Assembly: GCA_964516295.1 (NCBI GenBank)
Contig: CAZEYT010000006.1
Location: 1-62,285, forward strand
DNA from: CAZEYT01 sp964516295
GTDB taxonomy: Bacteria; Verrucomicrobiota; Verrucomicrobiia; Chthoniobacterales; Terrimicrobiaceae
Direction of reading: 5' to 3'
Length of the DNA: 62,285 nucleotides
In this document: positions 25,302-36,001 of the stretch, in pieces
How positions within the stretch are numbered: the stretch's first letter is position 1
Layout of the letters: the number at the start of each line of letters is the position of its first letter
Position numbers and translations under genes: made by a program
Notes under the pieces: generated by a model
What the model saw: the letters and a program-made list of their open reading frames with translations, nothing else
Database searches by the model: none
Told to the model about the DNA's origin: nothing

Positions 25302-28037
25302 ATGACGTCTGCCGCCATCCGCCAATCGTTTCTTGAATTCTTCCGCCGGAAGAACCACACCGTCGTTTATTCGTCCAGCCTGCTCCCGGACTCTCCGAAC
25401 CTGCTTTTCACGAATGCGGGAATGAATCAATTTGTCCCGATTTTTCTTGGGCAAAAATCCGCCGATGTTTCCCGCTGGGCCGGAGCGGTGCCCGGATCCG
25501 ACACCCGGGCCGCCGACACGCAGAAATGCATCCGCGCCGGTGGCAAGCACAATGACCTCGACGATGTCGGACTGGATACCTACCACCACACGTTCTTTGA
25601 AATGTTGGGGAACTGGTCGTTCGGAGACTATTTCAAGGCGGAGGCGATCTCATGGGCGTGGGAACTTTTGGTCGACCATTGGAAATTTCCTCCGCAGCGG
25701 CTTTACGCGACGATCTATCAACCCGAGGCCGGCGACCCATCCGAACGGGATGAAGAGGCTTGGAATTTCTGGGCCGAGAAATTCCGCGCAGCCGGACTCG
25801 ATCCCAACGTCCACATCGTCAACGGCAACAAGAAGGACAATTTTTGGATGATGGGCGACACCGGTCCCTGTGGACCGTGTTCCGAGCTCCACGTGGATCT
25901 CACGCCGGCCGGCGACACGCGCGGGGCACTCGTGAACAAAGGCACAGCGGAGTGCATCGAGATTTGGAATCTGGTTTTCATTCAGTTCAACGCCAATCCG
26001 GATGGAACCTTCTCGCCGCTCCCGGCGCGGCATGTGGATACCGGGATGGGATTTGAGCGCGTCTGCTCGATCATTCAGGGAACAAAAGGTTTCACCGATT
26101 TCACGCATGCGAGGATTTCGAACTATGAAACCGATGTTTTTCGTCCGCTTTTCGATGAGATTGAGCGGCTGAGCGGACACCGCTACGGGTCCACACTGCC
26201 CCAGCCGAATGCGGCCGGCCAGATTGTTCCGATGACGGAACAGGAAAAGCTCGATGTGGCATTCCGCGTCATTTCCGACCATATCCGGACGCTCTCGTTT
26301 GCCATAGCCGACGGCATCCAGCCGGGGAACTCGGACCGCAACTACGTCTTGCGCCGGATCCTGCGGCGGGCGGTGCGCTATGGGCGGTTGCTCGGATTTC
26401 ACGAGCCGTTCTTCTACAAACTCGTCGACGTGGTCGCGCGCACGATGGGTGATGTTTTTCCCGAGATCCGTTCCCGCCAGAAACACGTCCAGGAAGTCCT
26501 GCGTCGGGAAGAGGAGGCCTTCAATCGAACGCTCGACAAAGGGATCGAACTCTTTCAGGCCGAAGCATCGAAGGCCGGTGCGGCGAAGGAGATCTCCGGG
26601 GCTTTTGCCTTCCGACTTTACGACGAGCAGGGATTCCCGCTGGACCTGACCGAGCTCATGGCGCGCGAACGTGGTCTGCATGTGGACACCGTCGGGTTTG
26701 CAAAGTTGATGGAAGACCAGCGCGCCCGCGCCCGGGCGGCCCAGAAGAAAACGGTCATCACACTCTCCGAAATCGAAAATGTCGAACCGACCCGCTTCGA
26801 GGGTTACGAAAAACTCACCCTGCCGGTACGTGTGCTGGAGACCGTCTCGATTCAAGGTTGCCCGGCGGTCGTCCTCGATGCGAGCGTCTGCTATGCCGAG
26901 ATGGGCGGGCAGATCGGAGACTCCGGAACGCTCACCTCGTCCTCGGGACTTTGGCGCATCAGCAATACCCAGAAGTCGGGTCACACCTGGCTCCACTTTT
27001 TGGAAGAAACGGAAGGCCCGGACGACGGAGCCGCGCTGATGTTGGAAGTGGACGCCGCAAGACGAGCGGCGATTGAGCGCCACCATACGGTCACCCATTT
27101 GCTTCACTGGGCGCTGCACGAAGTCGTATCGCCCGAAGCCACGCAGAAGGGCTCGTTGGTGCATCCCGAGAAGCTCACGTTTGACTTCAACAGCGCGGCT
27201 CTCACGCCGTCACAGGTGCGGGACGTCGAGCGCTTGGTGAACGAAAGAATTTTGGAAAACGCTCCGGTGACATGGACCGAGGTCCCCTATGCCGACGTCC
27301 GCGGCCGGGCGGGCATCATGCAGTTCTTCGGCGACAAGTATGGCGATGTCGTCCGGGTCGTGCAGGTTGGCGGGACGGCCGGTGGGTTGGACGGCTACTC
27401 GATGGAGCTCTGTGCGGGAACGCACGTGCGGACGACCGGGCAAATCGGGTTGTTTCGTATTGTGAGTGAGTCGGCCATCGCAGCCGGTGTTCGCCGCATC
27501 GAGGCGATCGCGGGTTTGGAAGCGGCCGCCGCTTCGGTGCACGACGCTGCCCGTCTCCACACGATTGCGGCGCTTTTGAATGCGCCGGTCGGCGAGATCG
27601 AAAAAAAGATCGAGGGATTGGTGGGCCACCAAAAAGAACTCGAAAAGAGCCTGAAGGCCGCCCGGGCTCGCGAGGCCTCGAGCCGGGCCAAAGAGCTTCT
27701 CGCCACGGCAGAAACGTCCACCGCGGTCCCGTTTATTGTGGCCGATCTGGGATCGGTTGATGGGGATTCCCTCCAAGCTGCGGCGGATGCTCTGAAGTCC
27801 CTTTTTGCGGGGGCCATTTTCCTCGCGGGCTCCGCCAATGGGGCCGTCAGCCTTGTCGCCACGGTATCTCCGGACTTCACCACCAAAGCGCAGGCCGGGA
27901 AACTGATTCAGGCCGTTTCGCCGTTGCTCGGCGGACGCGGAGGAGGAAAACCCGAAGCCGCGCGGGGCGGGGGAAAGGACATCTCGAAAATTCCGGAGGC
28001 GCTCGAGGAAGCCCGGCGGTTGCTCCGCGGCGTTTGA
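25302..28037 (+). CDS. alaS: Alanine--tRNA ligase
   Basis: A 911-residue class II synthetase. The catalytic N-terminus has RQSFLEFFRRKNHT, LLFTNAGMNQFVPIFLG and RAADTQKCIRAGGKHNDLDDVG. The editing domain has HHTVTHLLHWAL (HxxxH) and the second zinc-site half CAGTHVRTTGQIG. A C-terminal Ala/Gly-rich C-Ala-type domain with KPEAARGGGKD ends the protein. ATG 25302 is chosen since the frame upstream is antisense or out of frame to the DUF4340 gene. Length is slightly above the E. coli enzyme. Confidence 0.97.
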   Translation: MTSAAIRQSFLEFFRRKNHTVVYSSSLLPDSPNLLFTNAGMNQFVPIFLGQKSADVSRWAGAVPGSDTRAADTQKCIRAGGKHNDLDDVGLDTYHHTFFEMLGNWSFGDYFKAEAISWAWELLVDHWKFPPQRLYATIYQPEAGDPSERDEEAWNFWAEKFRAAGLDPNVHIVNGNKKDNFWMMGDTGPCGPCSELHVDLTPAGDTRGALVNKGTAECIEIWNLVFIQFNANPDGTFSPLPARHVDTGMGFERVCSIIQGTKGFTDFTHARISNYETDVFRPLFDEIERLSGHRYGSTLPQPNAAGQIVPMTEQEKLDVAFRVISDHIRTLSFAIADGIQPGNSDRNYVLRRILRRAVRYGRLLGFHEPFFYKLVDVVARTMGDVFPEIRSRQKHVQEVLRREEEAFNRTLDKGIELFQAEASKAGAAKEISGAFAFRLYDEQGFPLDLTELMARERGLHVDTVGFAKLMEDQRARARAAQKKTVITLSEIENVEPTRFEGYEKLTLPVRVLETVSIQGCPAVVLDASVCYAEMGGQIGDSGTLTSSSGLWRISNTQKSGHTWLHFLEETEGPDDGAALMLEVDAARRAAIERHHTVTHLLHWALHEVVSPEATQKGSLVHPEKLTFDFNSAALTPSQVRDVERLVNERILENAPVTWTEVPYADVRGRAGIMQFFGDKYGDVVRVVQVGGTAGGLDGYSMELCAGTHVRTTGQIGLFRIVSESAIAAGVRRIEAIAGLEAAAASVHDAARLHTIAALLNAPVGEIEKKIEGLVGHQKELEKSLKAARAREASSRAKELLATAETSTAVPFIVADLGSVDGDSLQAAADALKSLFAGAIFLAGSANGAVSLVATVSPDFTTKAQAGKLIQAVSPLLGGRGGGKPEAARGGGKDISKIPEALEEARRLLRGV

Positions 28038-28101
28038 TATTCTTCGGCTGCGCGAAATCCGGGCTCGCCGGACCGCGGGGCCGCTGGTAACCGTTTCGCG
28101 C

Positions 28102-29187
28102 ATGAGGTTCCGGTGGCTGCTGCTTTGTGGTGTCGTTCTTTCGGGATGCGAAAACAGGACGCCACCGCCGATGCCGCCTCCACCGGTTTCCTTCGCGGTG
28201 GCTGCCAAGAAAGATGTACCGCTTACCATCGTGACTTTTGGCAACTGCGTCACCATCGCCGACGTCACGCTTCAGGCCCAGGTAACCGGAACGCTCAAAC
28301 GCTACGCCGTCGAACAAGGCAGCATGGTCCAGGCCGGTGACCTTGTTGCCGAGATAGATCCCGCTCCCTTCCAAGCGGCCCTCCAGGAAGCTCAGGGAAA
28401 TCTCGATTCGGCCAAAGCCGTGCTCGCCAACGCGCAGGTCACGCTGGCCCGTCAGCAAAAACTCTACGCGACAAAGACAATCGATATTGCCGACCTTCAG
28501 GATGCCGAGGCGAGTGAACTCCAGGCGCAGGGTGGCGTGCTTTCGGCCGAGGGCGCTCTCGCTCAGGCGCAGATCAATCTCGGCTATTGTCAGATCACCT
28601 CCCCGGTTCCGGGAAAAGTCGGACTCTACCTGGTCGACGCTGGAAACCTCGTTACGGCGAACACCACCCAACTCGTCAACGTGCAGACGATCAATCCGAT
28701 CTACGTCGACTTCACGATTTCCGAGAATGATTTCCCAAAGATCCGGGGCTACTTTGATGCAGGTCCGCTCGACGTCGAGGTAACGATTCCCGAACGCCCG
28801 GACGAGCCGCTCCCGGGAAAGCTCACGGTGATCAACAACGAGATCGCCAGTGCCACCGGAACGTTGATGCTCCGTGCGACCTTCGAGAACTCCGACCTTC
28901 GCCTCTGGCCGGGCTTGTTCGTGAACGTGCGCCTGATCCTCACGACGCTGAAAGACGCCATCCTGATTCCGGCCTCGTGTGTGATGGTCGGGCAGGCCGG
29001 ACCTTATGTTTTCGTCGTGCTGCCGGACGATACCGTGGTTCAGCGTGCGGTGGAAAAAGGGCAGCGCGAGGGCGATTTTGTCGTCATCTCCCAAGGCGTT
29101 GAGGCCGGCGACCGCGTCGTGACGGCCGGACAGCTCGGGCTGGTTACGGGCAAAAAAGTCACGCCCCAGGCGGCACCCGCGCCATGA
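28102..29187 (+). CDS. RND efflux periplasmic adaptor lipoprotein
   Basis: A 361-residue membrane fusion protein linking an inner-membrane RND pump to an outer-membrane channel. The N-terminus MRFRWLLLCGVVLSGCENR is a lipoprotein signal with lipobox LSGC. A lipoyl domain (QVTGTLKRYAVEQGSMVQAGDLVAEID), an alpha-helical hairpin rich in Ala/Gln and a beta-barrel domain (LRLWPGLFVNVRL) follow. It resembles MdtA/AcrA. Its stop overlaps the pump start by 4 bp. No outer-membrane TolC-like gene is adjacent. Confidence 0.94.
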   Translation: MRFRWLLLCGVVLSGCENRTPPPMPPPPVSFAVAAKKDVPLTIVTFGNCVTIADVTLQAQVTGTLKRYAVEQGSMVQAGDLVAEIDPAPFQAALQEAQGNLDSAKAVLANAQVTLARQQKLYATKTIDIADLQDAEASELQAQGGVLSAEGALAQAQINLGYCQITSPVPGKVGLYLVDAGNLVTANTTQLVNVQTINPIYVDFTISENDFPKIRGYFDAGPLDVEVTIPERPDEPLPGKLTVINNEIASATGTLMLRATFENSDLRLWPGLFVNVRLILTTLKDAILIPASCVMVGQAGPYVFVVLPDDTVVQRAVEKGQREGDFVVISQGVEAGDRVVTAGQLGLVTGKKVTPQAAPAP

Positions 29188-32100
29188 ATCTCTCGGAGCC
29201 ATTCATCCGACGTCCTGTGATGACGACGCTCTGTGCGTTGTCGGCCGCGGTGTTCGGGATTGCCGCCTATTTTCTCCTCCCCGTGAGCGACCTTCCGGAC
29301 GTTGCGTATCCGGTCATCACTGTGACGACCAACTATCCCGGAGCGAGTCCGGAGATCATGGCGAACAATGTTTCGACGCCTTTGGAGATCCAAATGATGC
29401 AAATCGAAGATCTCGGGCTCATCACGTCGCGAAACCAGGAGGGCGTCAGTAATATCGTGCTCCAGTTCGGCCTCGACAAAGACATGGGACAGGCCGAGGC
29501 CGAGGTTCAGGCGGCGATTCAGCGCGCCATGGGAAATCTTCCCAACGATCTCCCGGCCCCGCCGAGTTTTCAAACGACGAACCCCAACACGCAGCCGATT
29601 GTTTATATCACGCTGACCTCCGACACTCTCACGCGGGCGGACCTTTACGACTTTGCCAACAACATCGTCGCGCAACGCATGATGATGATCGAAGGCGTGT
29701 CGAATGCGCAGGTCTACGGCTCGCCTCGGGCCGTCACGCTGCAAATGGACGCCAATGCGCTGGCGGCCCGCGGGCTCACTGTTCTCGATGTCTCCAGCGC
29801 CGTTCAGAGCCAGAACGTCTTTATCCCGGGCGGCCAGATCTTCGGTTCGGACCTCCAATACATCATCAATCCCAAAGGCCAGTTGTTGGATGCAGCGGCC
29901 TACCAAGACATCATCATTCGCTACGCTGACGGCGCACCCGTTCGCATTCGCGACGTCGCAAAGGTCGTCGAAGGCGTGCAGCAGGAGTATCTGAGCATCG
30001 AGTTTTGGACGAGCCTTCACCCGGAGCGGGCTTCCGAGTTGGTCGTCGCGGTGACCCCGACGCCGGATGCGAATGACATCGAAGTCGCCGCGGCGGTGCG
30101 CGCGATGCTCGAACGGCTGCGACCGTCCCTCCCGGCATCCATCGACGCTTGGATCAATTACGACCGCTCCGTGCAGATCGTTTCCAGCATCGATGATGTG
30201 AAGCTCACGATCCTGATCGCCTTCGCCTTGGTCGTGACCGTCGTGTTCATTTTTCTCGGCCGGCTGCGCGAGACGTCAATCCCAGCCATCACGCTGCCGC
30301 TGGCGCTGTTGATGACTTTCGCGGCGATGCTTCTGCTTGGCTACAGCCTCGACAATTTGTCGCTCATGGCGCTGACACTCGCGGTCGGGCTTCTGGTGGA
30401 TGACGCGGTGGTGGTGTTGGAAAATACGGTCCGTCATTTGGACCAGGGGCGTCCTCCCGTTGAGGCCGCCTTGCTCGGGGCGAAGGAGATCAGCTTCACG
30501 GTCCTCTCGATGACGCTTTCGCTGGCGGCGATTTTCATTCCGATTGTCTTCATGCCCGGTCTGCTCGGCCGGATGTTTCATGAAATGGCGATCACGATCA
30601 TTCTCGCGATTGTTTTCTCGGGCGTGATTGCAATTGCCCTGTCGCCGATGCTTTGCGCGCGGTTGTTGCGCAAAACGCCGGAGCCAAACCGTTGGCAGCG
30701 GGCATTCGACCGTGGGTTCGAATGCTTCAAAACCGGTTATCGTCGGTCTTTGGAGTGGGTGATGCGGCGCAAAGGTCTCGCTGTGGTGCTTTGGAGCGTC
30801 TCGCTGGGCGGCACGATTTACTTCTTCGTCGTGCTCCCGAAGGGCTTCCTGCCCGTCGGAGACAGCGGAATGATTCGTGGCGTGTTCATGACCTCCGAAG
30901 GAACGTCACCCGCGAAGATCCAAGAGTATCAAAGCCAGCTCATGGACATCTTCCGCGCCGATCCGGCCGTGGATGAAATCGTGACCGTCACCGGACTTCA
31001 GAATTCCACAATCACCACCTCCATGGGGCTGGTGGTTTTGATTTTGAAGCCAGAAAATGCCCGTCCGCCGATTGCCACGGTCTCGCAGCGACTGGTCGAC
31101 AAGGCCCGGCAGACCATCCCGGGAGTGAACTTGCTCATCCAACCGTATCCGACGCTCAACATCGACACCGGGGCCACGGCCAACCTGCAAGGGCAGTATG
31201 CGTTTCAGCTCACGGGAACCGACCCCGGGCTCTTGTATTCCACCGCACAGCGGTTGGTGGAACGGCTCCAAAAAACGCCGGGCTTTTCTCAAGTCTCCAG
31301 TGATCTGCGACTGAATATGCCCGTTCAGGAACTGGAAATTCTGCGGGATCAGGCGTCGAGCTACGGCGTGACCGCACGGCAGATCGAGCAAACACTGGCG
31401 GCGGCATTCTCCCAAGGTATGGCGGGACAAATCCAAACGCCGCTCAATGTTTACTGGGTGATCGTCGAGTTGATGGAAACCCAACGCAGGAATCTTTCGA
31501 ACGTAAAACTTCTCTGGGTGCGGAATAATGCGGGCGATCTCGTGCCGATGGGTTCGCTGGTGCGACCGCGGGTGCGAACCGGACCGGAATCCATCAGTCA
31601 CATCAACCAGATCACATCCACGACGATTTTTTACAACTTGGCACCCGGAACCTCCGCCGGCACCGCATCGAACGCGCTCGCTCGGATCGCGGAGGAAATC
31701 ATTCCCCCGGCGGTGAGTGGTCAGCCCGCCGGATCCGGCCAGCAGTTTATCCAGACGATTCGCGCGATGGTTGTGCTTTTGATTATCGCGCTCTTCGTCA
31801 TGTATATCATCCTCGGCATTCTTTACGAAAGTTACATTCACCCGCTCACCGTGCTCTCGACGCTGCCGGTGGCGGGGTTGGGGGGATTGGCCACCCTGTA
31901 TGCTTTCACAATGCCGCTCGATCTCTATGCCTTCATCGGACTCTTTCTTCTGCTCGGTCTGATCAAGAAAAATGGCATCATGCTGGTGGACTTTGCCATC
32001 ATGCGCCTTCGCGAGGGACTCACGCCGGAAGCAGCGGCCATCGAAGCCGCCATTGAGCGGATCCGACCAATCCTGATGACCACCTTTGCGGCCGTATTGG

Positions 32101-32330
32101 GAGCGTTGCCGATGGCGCTCGCGTTCGGTGCCGACGGATCATCCCGCCAGCCGATGGGACTCTGCATCGTTGGCGGTCTGTTGGTGGCGCAGGTGCTGAC
32201 TTTGTATTGCACGCCGGTCATCTACGTTTACATGGAGCGCTTTCAGGACAAATACCTCGACCACGTCCCGTTTTTCCGGCGCTCCGAGGCGCCGGCTTCC
32301 GTGGAATCGAGCGCAACACCGGCTGCCTGA
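29184..32330 (+). CDS. RND multidrug efflux transporter (AcrB/MdtB/MdtC type)
   Basis: A 1048-residue inner-membrane proton-driven pump. It starts NLSEPFIRRPVMTTLCALSA and shows the typical HAE1 features: porter-domain segments such as PGASPEIM and IQRAMGNLPNDLP, and the TM4 charged stretch AVGLLVDDAVVVLENTVRHL. The second half repeats the fold, including GLIKKNGIMLVDFA. It pairs with the adaptor just upstream to export hydrophobic or amphiphilic compounds. Substrates cannot be inferred. It is convergent with the MMPL exporter gene. Confidence 0.95.
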   Translation: MNLSEPFIRRPVMTTLCALSAAVFGIAAYFLLPVSDLPDVAYPVITVTTNYPGASPEIMANNVSTPLEIQMMQIEDLGLITSRNQEGVSNIVLQFGLDKDMGQAEAEVQAAIQRAMGNLPNDLPAPPSFQTTNPNTQPIVYITLTSDTLTRADLYDFANNIVAQRMMMIEGVSNAQVYGSPRAVTLQMDANALAARGLTVLDVSSAVQSQNVFIPGGQIFGSDLQYIINPKGQLLDAAAYQDIIIRYADGAPVRIRDVAKVVEGVQQEYLSIEFWTSLHPERASELVVAVTPTPDANDIEVAAAVRAMLERLRPSLPASIDAWINYDRSVQIVSSIDDVKLTILIAFALVVTVVFIFLGRLRETSIPAITLPLALLMTFAAMLLLGYSLDNLSLMALTLAVGLLVDDAVVVLENTVRHLDQGRPPVEAALLGAKEISFTVLSMTLSLAAIFIPIVFMPGLLGRMFHEMAITIILAIVFSGVIAIALSPMLCARLLRKTPEPNRWQRAFDRGFECFKTGYRRSLEWVMRRKGLAVVLWSVSLGGTIYFFVVLPKGFLPVGDSGMIRGVFMTSEGTSPAKIQEYQSQLMDIFRADPAVDEIVTVTGLQNSTITTSMGLVVLILKPENARPPIATVSQRLVDKARQTIPGVNLLIQPYPTLNIDTGATANLQGQYAFQLTGTDPGLLYSTAQRLVERLQKTPGFSQVSSDLRLNMPVQELEILRDQASSYGVTARQIEQTLAAAFSQGMAGQIQTPLNVYWVIVELMETQRRNLSNVKLLWVRNNAGDLVPMGSLVRPRVRTGPESISHINQITSTTIFYNLAPGTSAGTASNALARIAEEIIPPAVSGQPAGSGQQFIQTIRAMVVLLIIALFVMYIILGILYESYIHPLTVLSTLPVAGLGGLATLYAFTMPLDLYAFIGLFLLLGLIKKNGIMLVDFAIMRLREGLTPEAAAIEAAIERIRPILMTTFAAVLGALPMALAFGADGSSRQPMGLCIVGGLLVAQVLTLYCTPVIYVYMERFQDKYLDHVPFFRRSEAPASVESSATPAA

Positions 32331-32386
32331 ATTCCTCCGACGCTTACGTGTTCCGTGTTCCGGCGGCCATCGACGTTGGAAAAAGA

Positions 32387-34801
32387 TCAGCCGCGTGGCG
32401 GTCTTGGGAGGAGGAGGGGACTGAGGAAGGCCAGGGAGGCGAAGAGGCTCCAGGCAACTCCCGTCGCGCAGACGAGACCCAAACCGCTGAGTGCGGGGTT
32501 TTGGGCAAAAACAAGGGCGCCGAATCCGCTCATCGTTGTCAGCCCGCTGATGAAGACCGGCTTCATGACGGCCGAGAGGTTTGTTCGCGGGTCGCCGGGT
32601 TCCTTGGTGGCGAGAATGAGGTGGACGCCGTAATCAACGCCAATCGCCAGGATCAACGGGAAAGCGAGGACGTTGAGGAGATTGATCGGCTGGTTGGCTA
32701 GCTTGAGCGATGCGACCGTTCCGGCCATGGCCAGAGCGAGGGCCGCGGCGTGCAGCGCGAGAAGACGCAGATTTCGGTAGGTAACGAGAAGGATGACGAG
32801 AATGATCACCACCACGAGCGTGCCAAACGTCGCCAGTTCCCGGGTGGCCCAGGGAACCAGATCATGCAACATCTGGCTCCACCCGGTGATCATGGCATCG
32901 GGAACAATTTCTTGGACCGCTGCTTCGAGGCGCGTTCGCTGTTCCGAGGCGTGGGAATCCTTGAGGCGAAGGTAGTAGATGACGTCGCCGGTTTCCGGCG
33001 AGAGGGTTCGGTCGAGCACGAACCACCACGGCGAAGCCGGCGGGAGGCGTTTTTCCAAAGGTTGGTCGGAAGACAGGGAGCGGAGGAGGCGGATGGCGGA
33101 ATCCAGCGCCCCCGGTTGGAGTCCCGCTGTTGACTCGGCCCGAAGAACGGCGCGCTCCAAACCATCCCAGTCCAGCGCTTGCAGGGCGGCCAGATTTCGG
33201 TGCCGCTGGTCGGCGTCGGCAATCAGTGGGGACGGGCTGGAATAACCGGCGAGGACGCCTTCGGTGCGAAACTCGTCCAATCTGGCATCCAAGGCGCGCA
33301 AATCCGATGATCGGGCCGGTGCGGGGACCACGATCATGACGGGTTCAAACATGGCCGGGAAGGCCGTCATGAGCCGTTGCAGTGCTGCGGCGGCCGGGAT
33401 GTTGCGCGGTTCGAGGGAAGCCGTCGAGGTGTCAAACCGCAGCGCGCGCCAGGGAACAAGAGCCAGCACAATGGCGGCGAGGAGAAGCAGTCCGGCCGCG
33501 GTGAGGCAGCGCGGATGGAGAAAACGGGCACACAGATCACGAATCGGGTCGGCACCGCCGACCGGCGGGGTGCTGCGCTCAAAGAGCGGCATAAGAAAAA
33601 CCATGGCCAGCGCGCCGATGATCACGCCGACGCCAATGAGAATGCCCAGTTGGCCGAACCCGGCCGAGCCGCTGAAGATCAGCGTGGCAAATCCGAGGCT
33701 CGTGGTGAGAGCGACCCAAAAAATCCCCGGGGCGGCGAGCCGGACCGAGGTCGCGATGGCCTGTTCGCGATTCTGACCCTCCGCCCGCCCGCCGAGGAAA
33801 CGCTGAAAGCACAGGAGACTGAAATCGTCACCCAGTCCGATGAGAATCGAGCAGAAGCCCATGGCAACGACATTCAGACGGTCGAAAACAAGTGTTCCGG
33901 CGGCAAGGGAAACGATGCACGTGAAGCCGAGAATAAGCACCGCGCCGACGAGCGGCAAAAACGAGCGGAAGGCAAACCAGAAGAGAACGGTCACCGCCGC
34001 GAGCGAAACCGCGCTGGTCGTGGTGATGTCGCGCTGCATACTGGAGGAAATCTCATCCACGTAGGCGGCCCGGCCCGTTACAGAGAGGCGCGGCGCGCCC
34101 TCCCGCGACTGTTCGGCGGCCAGGAAGGCGTGAACTTGGGTCATCAGTTCCCGGCAGGCATCCGCCGAGAGATCGGTCTGGGTGGTAATGATCGGCACGA
34201 TGCGCGTCGAACCGGAGAGGAGATCGAAGGTTTCGGCGACGGCGAGTTTCGACGAAAGGTCTGCGGCAGCCGGGGCGACGATGCCAAGCGGATCATTTTC
34301 CAATTCAAAGCGGGCGAGGGGAGAGCCGGCCGCGACCCGGTAAGCAAGTCCCGCAATCCGATTCTCGATCGCGTTGGCGTCGAGACGTGCCAGCGTTTGT
34401 TCGAAAACGTCGTCGGTTTGTCCCAAGAGGAGCGGGGCGACCAGTTCCGGCAGGGTGGCACGTCCGTCGGGGGAATCGGTTGGCGGTCCGTCAAGGACCC
34501 GGAGGACCCACGGTTGGGCACGGAGGTTTTCCACGAACCGAGCTTCAGCATCCGGATCGGTCGAGTCGCTGGACTCCAGGACAAAAGCGAGCTCGCGCGA
34601 GGAGTTGAAGTGCTCGTTGTAGAGCCGGAGTCCCTCGACGGCGGGTGTTCCAGCCGGAAGGAGATTAAGGATCTCCGAGTCGAAAGCGGCGCGTTTCTCG
34701 ATGACGAGAATGCTGGCGACGAGAAGGAAAAGCGCGCCCGCCACGAGCAGCGCCGGCCGACGCACGGCCACGGAGGCCAGCAACGCCGCGAAGGTCTTCA
34801 C
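32387..34801 (-). CDS. MMPL/RND-superfamily exporter
   Basis: An 804-residue membrane protein with the MMPL layout. There is one N-terminal helix, a first periplasmic domain, then a helix bundle with GFCSILIGLGDDFSLLCFQRFL. A second helix, second periplasmic domain and second bundle (FPLILAIGVDYGVHLILATKEPG) follow. The paired acidic residues in these helices are the likely proton relay. Related exporters (COG4258 type, HpnN) move lipids or hopanoids; the cargo here is unknown. The start is a GTG whose first bases overlap the ychF stop (GTGA), so the two are coupled. Confidence 0.88.
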   Translation of the reverse strand: MKTFAALLASVAVRRPALLVAGALFLLVASILVIEKRAAFDSEILNLLPAGTPAVEGLRLYNEHFNSSRELAFVLESSDSTDPDAEARFVENLRAQPWVLRVLDGPPTDSPDGRATLPELVAPLLLGQTDDVFEQTLARLDANAIENRIAGLAYRVAAGSPLARFELENDPLGIVAPAAADLSSKLAVAETFDLLSGSTRIVPIITTQTDLSADACRELMTQVHAFLAAEQSREGAPRLSVTGRAAYVDEISSSMQRDITTTSAVSLAAVTVLFWFAFRSFLPLVGAVLILGFTCIVSLAAGTLVFDRLNVVAMGFCSILIGLGDDFSLLCFQRFLGGRAEGQNREQAIATSVRLAAPGIFWVALTTSLGFATLIFSGSAGFGQLGILIGVGVIIGALAMVFLMPLFERSTPPVGGADPIRDLCARFLHPRCLTAAGLLLLAAIVLALVPWRALRFDTSTASLEPRNIPAAAALQRLMTAFPAMFEPVMIVVPAPARSSDLRALDARLDEFRTEGVLAGYSSPSPLIADADQRHRNLAALQALDWDGLERAVLRAESTAGLQPGALDSAIRLLRSLSSDQPLEKRLPPASPWWFVLDRTLSPETGDVIYYLRLKDSHASEQRTRLEAAVQEIVPDAMITGWSQMLHDLVPWATRELATFGTLVVVIILVILLVTYRNLRLLALHAAALALAMAGTVASLKLANQPINLLNVLAFPLILAIGVDYGVHLILATKEPGDPRTNLSAVMKPVFISGLTTMSGFGALVFAQNPALSGLGLVCATGVAWSLFASLAFLSPLLLPRPPRG

Positions 34802-35913
34802 ACGTTGAAGCGGAATTCGATGACGTCGCCGTCCTGCACCACGTATTCCTTGCCCTCGAGGCGGAGCTTGCCGGCTTCGCGGGCTTTGGCCTCCGAGCCG
34901 AGCGTGATGAGATCTTGATAGGCCACGATCTGGGCCGCGATAAAGCCGCGCTCGAAATCGCTGTGAATCACGCCTGCCGCCGCGGGGGCTTTGTCGCCGG
35001 CCCGGATCGTCCAGGCGCGGGTCTCCTTCGGTCCGGTCGTGAGATACGTGCGGAGCCCGAGCAAATGATAGGTCGCCCGGATCAACTGGCTCACGCCGCT
35101 GTCGATCACGCCGAGACCGGAGAGAAACTCCAGCGCTTCCGCGGGCGGAAGGTCCGCAAGCTCGCTCTCGATCTGGGCGCTGATGACGACCGATCCGCTG
35201 CCCAGGTGGGCGGCGGCATACTCGCGGACGGCGCGGACGTTCTTCGCCGCCGGGCTTTCTCCGTCGAGGTCGGCGAGATCGTTTTCCCCCACGTTGCAGG
35301 CGAAGAGGGTGGGCTTCGACGAGAGGAGGAAGAACCCGTGAAGAAGGACTTTTTCTTCCGTGGAAAGCTCGGCTGTGAGAGCCGGCCGGCCTTGGTCGAG
35401 GTGGGGGATGAGCTTCTCAGCGAGGGCCAACTCGACTTTGGCCGCCTTGTCGCCGCTGCGGGCGCCTTTCTGCGAGCGCTCCGCCCGTTTTTTTACCGAC
35501 GCCAGATCGGCGAGGATGAGCTCGGTGTTGATCACTTCGATGTCGCGCACCGGATCGACCGAACCGGTCACGTGGTGAATGTCCGAACTCTCAAAACAAC
35601 GAACCACCTGCACGATGGCATCGACTTCGCGGATGTGGCTCAGGAATTGGTTTCCGAGGCCCTCGCCCTCGCTCGCCCCGGCGACGAGCCCGGCGATATC
35701 GACAAACTCGATGGCCGCCGGAAGAATTTTTTCCGATCCCGAAATGGCGGCGAGCCGGTCGAGACGTTCATCCGGCACGTTCACAATGCCGACATTCGGC
35801 TCGATCGTGCAAAACGGAAAATTGGCCGCTTGGGCTTTGCGGGTGCGTGTGACGGCGTTGAAGAGGGTGGACTTGCCGACATTGGGCAGTCCGACGATTC
35901 CGGCTCTGAGCAT
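34798..35913 (-). CDS. ychF: Redox-regulated ATPase YchF
   Basis: A 371-residue Obg-related P-loop protein that prefers ATP. G1 is GIVGLPNVGKSTLFNAVT, G3 lies in DIAGLVAGASEGEGLGNQFL, and the NKxD motif is replaced by NVGE as in YchF. A coiled coil and a C-terminal TGS domain ending DGDVIEFRFNV complete the protein. It binds ribosomes in other bacteria and is linked to stress responses. It reads away from the PEP-CTERM gene, and its stop overlaps the MMPL start. Confidence 0.96.
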   Translation of the reverse strand: MLRAGIVGLPNVGKSTLFNAVTRTRKAQAANFPFCTIEPNVGIVNVPDERLDRLAAISGSEKILPAAIEFVDIAGLVAGASEGEGLGNQFLSHIREVDAIVQVVRCFESSDIHHVTGSVDPVRDIEVINTELILADLASVKKRAERSQKGARSGDKAAKVELALAEKLIPHLDQGRPALTAELSTEEKVLLHGFFLLSSKPTLFACNVGENDLADLDGESPAAKNVRAVREYAAAHLGSGSVVISAQIESELADLPPAEALEFLSGLGVIDSGVSQLIRATYHLLGLRTYLTTGPKETRAWTIRAGDKAPAAAGVIHSDFERGFIAAQIVAYQDLITLGSEAKAREAGKLRLEGKEYVVQDGDVIEFRFNV

Positions 35914-36001
35914 AGACGGGTGAGGCTATCAGCGCACCAGGCCGAAATCGAGAGGCAAAAGGTGTTCGGGCAACAAATAAGATGTTCCGCCAGAACAAGG
36001 A